From: JBBPZK01 sp965219175
Lineage (GTDB): Bacteria > Actinomycetota > Rubrobacteria > Rubrobacterales > Rubrobacteraceae
Reading direction: 5' to 3'
Assembly: GCA_965219175.1 (NCBI GenBank)
Contig: CBDCNI010000004.1
Span: 1 to 43,486 of the forward strand
DNA: 43,486 nt
This document shows, one piece after another, positions 1-7,302 of this stretch. Made by a program: the position numbers and the translations under genes. The notes below the pieces were generated by a model, which was given only the letters and a program-made list of their open reading frames with translations, was not told where the DNA came from and made no database searches. How positions within the stretch are numbered: the first letter of the stretch is position 1; each line of letters begins with the position of its first letter.

Positions 1-2
1 CA

Positions 3-344
3 AGCCTCTACGATGTCCTTCTCTCAAGGCAAAGTGTCCCGGAGCGACTAGATTGGGTTTTGGAGGATAAAGATGAGAATCACATGGCATACGAACTCGC
101 GGAAGATCCACTGCGGTACGCGACGCGACCGGCCCTGCGGCTTACCGGCGGAGAGAGGAACGTGAATCTGAACAACGAACCGTTATGGCTCCAGCTAGCC
201 GCCATGACAGCAGCCGACATCGAGATCCTCGCTGATGGCAAGAGAAAAAATATACTGGCTGGCGCCAATGTGAACCGAACTGTACTCCAGGAGTATAACG
301 CGGCCAAGAAGGCAATGATTAGCACCACGTCTCTCGGACGTTAG
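3..344 (+). CDS. 3' end of an unknown protein (5' truncated by window)
   Basis: The reading frame is open from base 3 to the TAA at 342-344 with no stop, so this is probably the C-terminal 113 residues of a longer gene starting outside the window. An internal TTG at 60 or ATG at 84 could instead be the start of a small protein. I recognise no domain. The visible part is acidic to neutral, soluble-looking, and contains a stretch LWLQLAAMTAADIEIL followed by a basic patch and an Asn-rich segment. It lies about 50 bases upstream of the two-component genes, with only a short AT-rich gap between them, and shows no functional link to them. Function unknown. Confidence 0.45.
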   Translation, partial: SLYDVLLSRQSVPERLDWVLEDKDENHMAYELAEDPLRYATRPALRLTGGERNVNLNNEPLWLQLAAMTAADIEILADGKRKNILAGANVNRTVLQEYNAAKKAMISTTSLGR

Positions 345-392
345 CCTCCTACCTTCGGCTTTCAAAGTATTTTACAGAAAACAGTTGCTTTA

Positions 393-2138
393 ATGTATAA
401 AATATTGGTCAGTTGCTCTATGGTGTCCGTGGTCAGAGACATGGAGGAGATACTGTTGCGACGCGGAGTGATCGTCAGCGATTTGGCGAAGAGATCGAGA
501 GGACTCTACTCAGACGGCAAGCCATTAGCTCTGAAGATTCCAAGGTCTTCTTGGTCTTTCTTACTGGTTTCGGTACCTCTATCGTGGGCCATCGCCGTGC
601 TCGTGTTCGTTACCCTTCCTGTAAACTCTTCCGGGCGCGCACTAATCACGGTGATCGTCTACTGGTCGGCTGCTGTTTTCACCCTAGCGGCGGTTGGGCA
701 AGCCGCACAGGGTGCGGAAGGGAAGCTGCGACTGTTCTGGGGGCTGCTCTGGACGGGCTTGCTCGCCGAGTTCTGCGGATACCTCTTCTGGCAGACTATC
801 GGAAGGGTGAGTTTTCTGCCTCTGGGCGTGGCTCCTCAGGACGTCGCTTACTTCTTTTCCTACTCGCTGATTTTCGCCGCCTTGATCTACCTGGTGGCGC
901 TGAACACGAGGGGAGTGGCGCCGTTGTGTCCCCTGGACGTATTGGGAGTCATGGTCCCAGCCGGTCTCCTGGTATGGTACTTCGTGCTTGGTCCGGCTTT
1001 CGCTTCGGGCGCGTACCCAGAGGGTTTTCGCCAGGTAGTGGTGAACCTCTACGGACCCGTGACCGACGCGGGATTTCTCTTTCTCTGTCTTCTGACGCTC
1101 ACCGGTGGGAGCAGACCTCCTTTCGTGAGATGGCTCGCCGGGGGGTTTGCGATCTTCTTGGTGGGCGATCTACTCTGCGCACAAGGTGATCCCTTTGGAA
1201 TCTACGAGGCGGGACGATGGCCGGAGCTATTCTGGGCTCTGGGGATAGCAACGTTCGGGCTCGCCGCCTTGCGGGCATCCTCGAACTATCCGTCACGCTC
1301 TTCTGTCGGGCCGCCACAGGAGATCAGACCCTGGAAGGCCTTCGTCTTCTGGCTTGGTCCGCTTTCACCGGCTCTCCAGTACGCTTTCCTGCTCTCATGG
1401 GCCACGCTGCACCCTCCGGTACCTCTTTACATAACGTGGGCTGGGGTGGCGCTCGTTCTCTACTTCGCCCTCAGGACTTCCGTGCTCCACTACGTAGGTT
1501 ACGGCCTCAGACGCCAAGGAGAGAAGGAAGCAAGGAAGGAGGAGCAAAGGCGCATCTCCGGGGAGCTGCACGATACTTTGAAGCAGAACGTCTACGGCGC
1601 GGCCCTCCTGCTCGACTCCTACAAGGAGGCCAGGGAGAAGTGGGGCGCCGCGGAGGCCGAGAGGATCTTAGACGGGGCGATAGCAGCCTCCAGGGAGGCA
1701 AGCCACCGGGTGAGCCGCTCCATAGAGGAGCTATGCACCAGATGCGAAGAGTCCGACTCGGACGTCGCGGGTCTTCTGCGAGGGATGCTCGGGGATATGA
1801 GCAGACACTTCGGCATACACACCCACGAGGACCTGAGCGCCGACTTCTGTCTGCTTGACGTTTCCGAGCGGGCCACGGCTTACAGGATAGCCAGCGAGGC
1901 TCTCTGGAACGCCGCCAAGCACTCTGGAGCCGGGAACATATGGCTGGAGTCAAGGCACATAGGATCTATCTTTTTGGTGAAGGTAAGAGACGATGGGCAG
2001 GGGTTCTCGACGGAGGACTCCACTCTGGGGTTTGGTATCTCGCTCATGGAGGAGAGAGCCGAGGAAGCAGGGGGCGTCCTGGACGTGATCTCGAAGCCAA
2101 ACGTGGGCACCACCGTGCAGGTAAGGTTCGTTCTATGA
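393..2138 (+). CDS. NarL-family sensor histidine kinase
   Basis: This is a membrane sensor kinase of the HisKA_3/HATPase type, which autophosphorylates on His and passes the phosphate to a LuxR-type response regulator. The first ~350 residues contain about eight to ten hydrophobic segments and no large extracellular loop, suggesting sensing within or near the membrane. The dimerisation motif SGELHDTLKQN places the phospho-acceptor at about His393. The ATPase domain follows, with an N-box-like SEALWNAAKHS near 500, DDGQGFS near 532 and GFGISLMEERAEEAGG near 545. The stop overlaps the start of the response regulator (ATGA), so the pair is translationally coupled. The start is uncertain: ATG 393 has no clear ribosome site, and in-frame ATGs at 420 and 441 are alternatives, because a TTTACA/TATAAA promoter-like pair (371-401) overlaps 393. 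The signal sensed cannot be told. Confidence 0.9.
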   Translation: MYKILVSCSMVSVVRDMEEILLRRGVIVSDLAKRSRGLYSDGKPLALKIPRSSWSFLLVSVPLSWAIAVLVFVTLPVNSSGRALITVIVYWSAAVFTLAAVGQAAQGAEGKLRLFWGLLWTGLLAEFCGYLFWQTIGRVSFLPLGVAPQDVAYFFSYSLIFAALIYLVALNTRGVAPLCPLDVLGVMVPAGLLVWYFVLGPAFASGAYPEGFRQVVVNLYGPVTDAGFLFLCLLTLTGGSRPPFVRWLAGGFAIFLVGDLLCAQGDPFGIYEAGRWPELFWALGIATFGLAALRASSNYPSRSSVGPPQEIRPWKAFVFWLGPLSPALQYAFLLSWATLHPPVPLYITWAGVALVLYFALRTSVLHYVGYGLRRQGEKEARKEEQRRISGELHDTLKQNVYGAALLLDSYKEAREKWGAAEAERILDGAIAASREASHRVSRSIEELCTRCEESDSDVAGLLRGMLGDMSRHFGIHTHEDLSADFCLLDVSERATAYRIASEALWNAAKHSGAGNIWLESRHIGSIFLVKVRDDGQGFSTEDSTLGFGISLMEERAEEAGGVLDVISKPNVGTTVQVRFVL

Positions 2139-2752
2139 TAAGGGTGCTCGTGGTCGAAGACCATCCCATCGTGCGCCTCGGGCTCGTGACCGCCCTCGGG
2201 CTCGAGGAAGACGTGGAGGTGGTGGGCGAGGCCACGGACACGAGCGGGGCGCTCAGACTCACCGAGGAGCTGGAGCCTGACCTCGCCATCGTGGACCTCC
2301 GGCTGCGAGGAGGAGAGAGCGGCGTGGAGCTGTGTCGCCGGATGAAGTCATTCCCGGCGCCCCCTCGCGTGCTCGTCTACACCGCCTTCAACTCTCGCGA
2401 AGAGGTCCAGTCCTGTCTTATGGTCGGCGCCGACTCCTACGTCTACAAGGGGGAAGGACCGGACAAGCTGCGGGAGGCCGTGAAAGAGACCAGCGCCGGG
2501 AAGAGGATGTGGTTGTTGGGCGGCGAGGAGGAACGGACAAGCCCGAGCCCAGAAGCCGTGGCGGAAGAGTCCTCGCTGACCTCAAAGGAAAGAGAGATTT
2601 ACGAACTACTCTTGCTCGGGGATTATTCCAACTCCAGGATGGCGCAGGAGTTGCGGTTGAGCAAATCCACGATCAAGACCCACGTGAGCCATGTCTACAC
2701 CAAGCTCGGCGTCTCCAACAGAGAAGAGCTGCGCCGCAAAAAGCTTCCCTAA
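2135..2752 (+). CDS. LuxR/NarL-type response regulator
   Basis: This is a 205-residue DNA-binding response regulator partnering the upstream kinase. The N-terminal receiver domain opens with VLVVEDHPIVRLGL, has the phospho-acceptor Asp54 in AIVDLRLRGG, and the conserved Lys in YVYKGE near 111. A short acidic linker leads to a C-terminal LuxR helix-turn-helix: LTSKEREIYELLLLGD, then AQELRLSKSTIKTHVSHVYTKLGV, shared by NarL-family regulators. The ATG lies inside the kinase stop codon (ATGA), so no other start is needed. Direct and inverted repeats just downstream (2811-2848), ahead of the RTX gene, are plausible binding sites, which would make the RTX protein and perhaps the bacteriocin-like locus a target. 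That link is inference. Confidence 0.93.
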   Translation: MIRVLVVEDHPIVRLGLVTALGLEEDVEVVGEATDTSGALRLTEELEPDLAIVDLRLRGGESGVELCRRMKSFPAPPRVLVYTAFNSREEVQSCLMVGADSYVYKGEGPDKLREAVKETSAGKRMWLLGGEEERTSPSPEAVAEESSLTSKEREIYELLLLGDYSNSRMAQELRLSKSTIKTHVSHVYTKLGVSNREELRRKKLP

Positions 2753-2771
2753 AGTCTCCTCGATCCATGCC

Positions 2772-2792
2772 GGTCTAGTACCGGACTAGTCC
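2772..2792 (+). terminator. Hairpin after the response regulator
   Basis: GGTCTAGT and ACTAGTCC form an 8-bp stem (one mismatch) around the loop ACCGG, 20 bases after the stop, followed by TTT only. It could end the two-component transcript, but the U-tract is weak. The adjacent near-palindrome TTTCGGTACCGGAAA may be part of the same structure or a protein-binding site. Confidence 0.35.
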
Positions 2793-2810
2793 TTTCGGTA
2801 CCGGAAAAAA

Positions 2811-2848
2811 TCATACCGAAAAGCCCGAAACTCATACCCAAAGTATGA
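2811..2848 (+). promoter_or_regulatory. Candidate response-regulator site: direct repeats plus inverted repeat
   Basis: TCATACCGAAAA (2811) and TCATACCCAAAG (2832) are direct repeats starting exactly 21 bp apart, two helical turns. The second copy is the left arm of a perfect inverted repeat, TCATAC-N5-GTATGA (2832-2848). The cluster lies between the response regulator and the RTX gene, about 110 bp upstream of the latter's ATG, a normal position for an activator. Assignment to the neighbouring NarL-type regulator is inference. Confidence 0.4.
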
Positions 2849-2954
2849 CGACTCTCGCCCGAAGCCGCGCTAACGTGATGCCAGTTATGAGAAAGAGCTT
2901 CGGATACCACGTAAAAGGGTGTCCATAGTGCTCTCAGAAGACGGGGGTGAGAAT

Positions 2955-3293
2955 ATGAAGCGAGTGACGGCGTCAATGGTGGCAGTAGTCGCGCTTCTCG
3001 TCCTAGCGGCAGGCACGACCCTAGCAGCCACGTATGTGGGCACCAACGGTCCTGACACGATCCATGGCTCTCGCGGCAACGACGTCATCAAAGGCCTCGG
3101 GGGCAACGATCACCTCTACGGAGGTGGTGGCAGCGACAGGATCTACGGCGGCCCAGGCAACGACTTCATCAATGCCAACGACGATGCGCAGCGAGACTAC
3201 ATAGATTGCGGTCCCGGCTACGACACGGTTAGCGAGGCGCCATTCCCGAGGGCTCGTGACGTCTACGTCAACTGCGAGCGGATCCTTCGCTGA
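2955..3293 (+). CDS. Small secreted RTX (hemolysin-type) calcium-binding protein
   Basis: This 112-residue protein begins with a classical signal peptide (MKRVTASMVAVVALLVLAAG, cleavage probably after LAA near residue 25). It continues with tandem Gly-Asp nonapeptides: GNDVIKGLG, GNDHLYGGG, GSDRIYGGP and GNDFINAND. Such GGxGxD repeats form calcium-loaded parallel beta rolls outside the cell. The C-terminal part has two cysteines (YIDCGPGYD and VNCERI), resembling the C-CSADP...VRCP end of the subtilase encoded at 7303-8943. ATG 2955 is preferred over GTG 2919 because GGGGGTGA lies just upstream and the signal peptide begins there. There is no catalytic domain, so it may act as a binding, adhesion or decoy module; the true role is unknown. 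Confidence 0.8.
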   Translation: MKRVTASMVAVVALLVLAAGTTLAATYVGTNGPDTIHGSRGNDVIKGLGGNDHLYGGGGSDRIYGGPGNDFINANDDAQRDYIDCGPGYDTVSEAPFPRARDVYVNCERILR

Positions 3294-3311
3294 CGGAGTT
3301 GAGATAGCAGG

Positions 3312-3323
3312 AAGGAGGTGATC
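3312..3323 (+). promoter_or_regulatory. Perfect 12-base anti-SD complement in a gene leader
   Basis: AAGGAGGTGATC matches the full complement of the universal 16S rRNA 3' end. It contains its own GTG, which opens only a five-codon frame (GTG ATC TAC GCA AAC TAG), followed by a second AGGAGG. The real start of the next gene is about 80 bases downstream with its own ribosome site. This could be a ribosome standby site or leader, or chance. Confidence 0.35.
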
Positions 3324-3404
3324 TACGCAAACTAGGAGGTCAACTGAACCGCAGCGTAACGGAAGCGGGACATAAAGCAAGAACAAGGAGAAGGGAAAAA
3401 GCTC

Positions 3405-4550
3405 GTGAGTGAGGAAAACGTGGCCCGCCTGGGTCGGAAGAGACTGGTTCTTGGCTTCGACGCGGGGTGCATGTCGTGTAGTGACCTAGCGAGGCGCATC
3501 GAAGAGCAGGTTGGTGACAGGCTAGAGATTCGCAGCTTGCACGACCCGCAGGTCGAGTACTGGCGCAAGCAGGCTTTGGGCGAGGATGCGCCCTGGGCGC
3601 CGACTCTCGTCGAGGTCAACGGTGGCGAAGTTAAAGCTTGGACAGGTTTGCGGATGGGTCTGGCGTTGAGTAGAAAACTAGGTCCCATCGCAACTTGGCG
3701 AGTTATGCAGGAATTGGGCGATAATAACGAATCTTACAATAGCGACAGCTCCTTCACTAGAGTAGAGACACGCGGTTTTAGCAGAGGCCAGTTCTTGAAA
3801 GGTTTAGGTGGGGCCGCAGTTGCAATGTCTGTCTTGTCAGGTACAGGCGTGCTCTCGTCGAAAGCGACCGCCCAAGAGCTATCAACGACATCGCATGGTA
3901 CACCCGCCCAACAGAGGACAATAAAAGCGTTGGTTCGCTCTTCTAACCAGTACGAAAGAGCGGTTAGGAGAGCCGGTAAGGAGTTCGATTTCGAGCACGC
4001 CAGATTCGTGGTCGACGGGGCCGCCAAGGTTGGTGGTGTGGTTTTACTGACCAAGGTTACCAACGGCCAGCGAGCGGCTACAGCAACCTTTTTCGTTGAC
4101 CTGCAGAGCAATACTGTAGTTTTCTACAATTCCTTAGTGCGAACAAAGGCCAACAACGCTACCAAAATAACCAGATACGAGAACGATAAGCCCTTAGTTC
4201 ATCTAACTTTCGAGAACGGACGTGTTACCCTTCCTGACAACCGGAAAATTAGTATTGCGCAGTTTGAGAAAGAAGCGTCTGAGCACGAGCAAGCCCCGCA
4301 CTCTACTGAACTCCCTCAAGGCGTCGTTACTACGCGAAGCACTTGCTCTAGGTGTTGCAGCTATTCTTACTATTTCTGCCAACTACTCTCAGCCACCGAG
4401 TGTCTAGTTGCGGGAGTATTATTGGGCGGTTTAGCCAAATACGCCTGTAAGTTTATTGTTGCGTACTCAAACAGTAAAAGCGCAGGATGTAAAGCGTTTG
4501 CTAGGGTACGTTGTTACAATAAATACAGGTGTGGATGTTACCGTTTATAA
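3405..4550 (+). CDS. Halocin C8-like bacteriocin precursor with fused CxxC thioredoxin-like N-domain (candidate)
   Basis: This is a 381-residue four-part protein. Residues 1-105 are a small thioredoxin-like module (LVLGFDAGCMSCSDLARRIE, CxxC at 22-25, PTLVEV near 66-71). Residues 126-157 look like a Tat signal, SRGQFLKGLGGAAVAM then ATAQ, but with RG in place of the twin RR. Residues 158-311 contain no cysteine. Residues 312-381 hold ten cysteines (314, 317, 318, 325, 333, 348, 362, 370, 376, 378) around a hydrophobic core, AGVLLGGLAKYACKFIV. Halocin C8 is likewise released from the C-terminus of a long Tat-exported precursor, has ten cysteines, and its propeptide portion is the immunity protein. 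By analogy the linker may be immunity-like and the tail a disulfide-rich antimicrobial peptide. GTG 3405 has AAGGAGAAGGG upstream. GC content falls near 3715, at the junction after the thioredoxin module. Homology is judged by pattern, not by a search. Confidence 0.65.
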   Translation: MSEENVARLGRKRLVLGFDAGCMSCSDLARRIEEQVGDRLEIRSLHDPQVEYWRKQALGEDAPWAPTLVEVNGGEVKAWTGLRMGLALSRKLGPIATWRVMQELGDNNESYNSDSSFTRVETRGFSRGQFLKGLGGAAVAMSVLSGTGVLSSKATAQELSTTSHGTPAQQRTIKALVRSSNQYERAVRRAGKEFDFEHARFVVDGAAKVGGVVLLTKVTNGQRAATATFFVDLQSNTVVFYNSLVRTKANNATKITRYENDKPLVHLTFENGRVTLPDNRKISIAQFEKEASEHEQAPHSTELPQGVVTTRSTCSRCCSYSYYFCQLLSATECLVAGVLLGGLAKYACKFIVAYSNSKSAGCKAFARVRCYNKYRCGCYRL

Positions 4551-4565
4551 ACGGTAGCTGTTTTT
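4540..4565 (+). terminator. Palindrome and T-run at the end of the precursor gene
   Basis: A perfect 16-bp palindrome (ACCGTTTATAAACGGT, 4540-4555) spans the stop codon and is followed within five bases by TTTTT. As RNA it gives a 6-bp stem with a TATA loop. This is a modest Rho-independent terminator candidate that would separate the peptide gene from the downstream membrane protein. Confidence 0.45.
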
Positions 4566-4630
4566 GCTGCAGATTTTAGGATAAGAAGGTAGCACCGGTT
4601 TGCAGCAAACACCACAACAGAACGTCTCGC

Positions 4631-4658
4631 GCGGTAGCGGGGAAACACCCGCTACTGC
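4631..4658 (+). promoter_or_regulatory. Stable 11-bp hairpin in the leader of the membrane protein gene
   Basis: GCGGTAGCGGG and CCCGCTACTGC pair over 11 bp with one G-T wobble around the loop GAAACA. The structure ends about 15 bases before the TTG start at 4673 and has no U-tract, so it looks like a leader or processing structure, not a terminator. It is GC-rich within AT-rich surroundings. Confidence 0.4.
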
Positions 4659-4672
4659 GAGGCAACAGGTCG

Positions 4673-5311
4673 TTGGAAATAAAACAGAAAATGTACCGTT
4701 CTCGGTTACGATGTACTGTAAGCTGTTCGAGGAAGTGCAACATCGCGTTGTGCTGTAGGAGCTTGTGTAAAATTAGTTCCGTAGGTTACTCATATTTTGC
4801 TCTGTCACCTGTACTTGCTGACAGTGGAAGCCAAAGCTTTAGCAGCCAGGCTCTATCACTAGCGGTGGGCTTTGCGGTAGGCTACTGTCTTGGCTATCTA
4901 GTGACCGGATATAAATTTGCTTTCTTCACGACCAAAACGATCTTCCCACGCTGGGTGTCAACCTTTGGTCTGCTTCTGGCAGCAGTTGTAATGGTTTTGA
5001 CCTTGCTGGGATCAGGACTTGTCGGCGTCGAGTTACCCTTTGGCTGGGCTGGTCGCTCTCAAAGTGTGCATGATGTTGTGAACTCATTCGGTTTGGGGTT
5101 TATGGGATGCTTTTGTAGCATAGTGTTACGAAAAGTTGCATTTCCTTCTTTTTTCCCAGCAACTGAAGAAGAAGCCCATGGAAGGAGAGAGAACTTTCGA
5201 CGTGGGATTTTAATAGTAGTCGGAATATTAGTGGCATTCGTAATTTTAGCAACGATTGTTTTTTCCTTATTAGCTCTAGTCGTCTACGCAGTAGGCACCT
5301 TCGCTCGATAG
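4673..5311 (+). CDS. Four-helix membrane protein, possible immunity or export partner
   Basis: This 212-residue hydrophobic protein has about four membrane segments: ALSLAVGFAVGYCLGYLVTG, FGLLLAAVVMVLTLLGSGLV, a weaker one around FGLGFMGCFCSIVL, and ILIVVGILVAFVILATIVFS to the C-terminus. A basic Cys-rich N-terminus precedes them (five Cys in about 35 residues), though this part depends on the start. TTG 4673 and ATG 4691 are both possible and neither has a strong ribosome site. I recognise no family. It shares the low GC content of the second part of the precursor gene and sits between it and the ABC transporter, as immunity or accessory membrane proteins do in bacteriocin loci. The functional assignment is by position only. 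Confidence 0.55.
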   Translation: MEIKQKMYRSRLRCTVSCSRKCNIALCCRSLCKISSVGYSYFALSPVLADSGSQSFSSQALSLAVGFAVGYCLGYLVTGYKFAFFTTKTIFPRWVSTFGLLLAAVVMVLTLLGSGLVGVELPFGWAGRSQSVHDVVNSFGLGFMGCFCSIVLRKVAFPSFFPATEEEAHGRRENFRRGILIVVGILVAFVILATIVFSLLALVVYAVGTFAR

Positions 5312-5486
5312 CGTCATGAGGGGGGATTTCAGAATACAAATTGTCCAACGAAGCACTGAACGGTTTGTAACGGTGTTCTCAGTAAAGCACGAGAGAAAAC
5401 TATGATTGGTGTCGTAAAACCCTTTGTACATGACAAAATCCTGTGAAAGGTAAACTCCTTGAAACTCGCGGAAGGTGGATACTAAT

Positions 5487-6389
5487 ATGCTAGTGATAGA
5501 GACCAAAGACCTCACCAAACGCTACAGCTCGAAGACAACCGCCGTCGAGGACCTGGACTTGAAGGTCCGCCGCGGCGAGGTCTACGGGTTTCTCGGGCCA
5601 AACGGGGCTGGCAAGACGACCACTCTAAGGATGCTGCTCGGTCTCATAAGGCCGACCTCCGGGACGGCAACGGTGCTCGGCAAGGTGCCTGGGGATTCCG
5701 AAGGGCTCGCTAGGGTAGGAGCCCTGGTCGAGTCACCTGCTTTCTACCCTTACCTCTCAGGCCGCGATAACCTCGATGTGGTCGCCCGCATCTCGGGGGT
5801 GGAAGACCCGAAAAGGCGCGTGCGGGCGGCTCTGGAGCAGGTCAAGCTGGCGGATAGGGCCAAAGACAAGTACAAAAAATACTCGCTGGGTATGAAGCAG
5901 CGCCTCGGGGTGGCGGCAGCACTCTTGAAGGACCCAGACCTCTTGATACTCGATGAGCCGACCAACGGCCTGGACCCGCAGGGCATGGCCGAGATGAGAG
6001 AGCTTATTCGCGACCTCGGCCGGGGAGAGAGGACGGTGCTCCTCAGTAGCCACCTGATGGGCGAGGTTGAGCAGGTGTGCGGGCGGGTTGGGATCATCCG
6101 CAAGGGCCGCCTCGTCGCGGAGGGGACAGTGGAGGAGTTTCGGGGCAAGGGAGGTCTTCTCCTGCGGGCCGAGCCGCTGGAGAAGGCGGCGGAGGTTGCT
6201 CGCAGTGTTCAGGGGGTCGAGTCAGCCGAGGTGAGAGACGGGGCGGTGCATCTGGTGGCCGACCCGAAGATGGCCTCGGAGATAGGCAAGAAGCTCTACT
6301 CAAGCGGCGTGAGCGTCACGGAGTTGAGGACCGAGCAACGCTCTTTGGAAGAAGCGTTTCTGGAGCTTACCGGAGAGGAGGAAGAGTAG
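5487..6389 (+). CDS. ABC transporter ATP-binding protein (BcrA/NatA-like)
   Basis: This is the nucleotide-binding subunit of an ABC-2 type transporter. Walker A GPNGAGKTT is at 37-45, signature YSLGMKQRLGVAAALL near 132-147, and Walker B LLILDEPTNGLDP near 152, followed by the switch His in LLSSHLMGEVEQVC. The ~300-residue length with a C-terminal regulatory extension (LRTEQRSLEEAFLELTGEEEE) is usual for bacitracin/lantibiotic self-protection and Na+-efflux ABC proteins. ATG 5487 is preferred over GTG 5475 because GGAAGGTGG sits about eight bases upstream of it. The permease follows after three bases. Position between a bacteriocin-like precursor and a subtilase suggests peptide export or self-immunity; drug efflux is an alternative. 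Confidence 0.93.
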   Translation: MLVIETKDLTKRYSSKTTAVEDLDLKVRRGEVYGFLGPNGAGKTTTLRMLLGLIRPTSGTATVLGKVPGDSEGLARVGALVESPAFYPYLSGRDNLDVVARISGVEDPKRRVRAALEQVKLADRAKDKYKKYSLGMKQRLGVAAALLKDPDLLILDEPTNGLDPQGMAEMRELIRDLGRGERTVLLSSHLMGEVEQVCGRVGIIRKGRLVAEGTVEEFRGKGGLLLRAEPLEKAAEVARSVQGVESAEVRDGAVHLVADPKMASEIGKKLYSSGVSVTELRTEQRSLEEAFLELTGEEEE

Positions 6390-6392
6390 CGC

Positions 6393-7253
6393 ATGGCCTC
6401 TACTATGGGAGCGAGCTTCAGGGTGGAGCTCAAGAAGATGTACAAGCGTCCTGCTGTGTGGGCCATCGGCCTTATATTTTTGATCCTTATAGTCCTCTTC
6501 GGCTATATGCTGAACTACCTAATTTTGGTCATCGCAAATGGGGATTCAAGCTCGCAAGCTCAGGGGGGCACGACCTCACTCTATCCAAAACACTTTGTCT
6601 CGGCCGTACTCGTCGAGTTTTCAGGCGGCTTCGTCGCGGCATTAACGCTAGCTCTCGGGGCTATTTCGGTGGGCAGTGAGTATGGGTGGCAGACCTACAA
6701 GTTGATCCTGACGCAGAGGCCCAGCAGACTCTCGTTTCTGGTCGGTAAGCTGTTGGCGGTGGGTACGGTCCTGGCAATGCTCACCATCGCCGGGTTCCTG
6801 GTGGGCCTGACATCTAGCTACGTAATTGCAGCCCTTCAAGGAGGCTCTACCAGCCTTCCCGCCTTCGGACAAATACTCGAGGGTCTCGGCGCCGGTTGGC
6901 TCGTGCTGGTCACTTTCGCCTCCATGGGGTTCTTTTTGGCAACCCTCTTTCGAGGAAACGCGCTCGCCATCGCGTTCGGTCTAGTGTACCTTCTAGTCGT
7001 GGAAGGATTGTTCCTGCAATTGATCTCCTTCCAAAATGACACAGTGGCTAATATCGGCAAGGCGTTGCCCGTTAGGAATGCCGGAGACCTCGTCTACTCC
7101 ATCGGATCTTCCCCACAAGCGGCTCAAGCATCTAATCTTCCTCAAGGATTGAAGCCCGTGGATCCCCTACAAGCCACTCTGGTTTTGGGAGCGTACGTGG
7201 TTGTTTTCCTGGCGCTCTCAATACTACTGTTCCGCCGGAGAGATGTGACGTGA
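6393..7253 (+). CDS. ABC-2 family transporter permease
   Basis: This 286-residue integral membrane protein is the partner of the ATPase that ends three bases upstream. After MASTMGASFRVELKKMYKRP it has about six hydrophobic segments, the first at AIGLIFLILIVLFGYMLNYL and the last at LVLGAYVVVFLALSILLF, before the short basic tail RRRDVT. The loop SEYGWQTYKLILTQRPSRL is the amphipathic segment typical of ABC-2 permeases of the BcrB/YxlG type, thought to contact the ATPase. A GGAGAGGAGGAAG ribosome site lies inside the end of the ATPase gene. Two permease copies with two ATPases would make the transporter. Substrate unknown; see the ATPase entry. Confidence 0.9.
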   Translation: MASTMGASFRVELKKMYKRPAVWAIGLIFLILIVLFGYMLNYLILVIANGDSSSQAQGGTTSLYPKHFVSAVLVEFSGGFVAALTLALGAISVGSEYGWQTYKLILTQRPSRLSFLVGKLLAVGTVLAMLTIAGFLVGLTSSYVIAALQGGSTSLPAFGQILEGLGAGWLVLVTFASMGFFLATLFRGNALAIAFGLVYLLVVEGLFLQLISFQNDTVANIGKALPVRNAGDLVYSIGSSPQAAQASNLPQGLKPVDPLQATLVLGAYVVVFLALSILLFRRRDVT

Positions 7254-7302
7254 AGCTAAACCTTCAATCATTGAAAAACTCTCGCGCGCGAAAGGGACTA
7301 GA

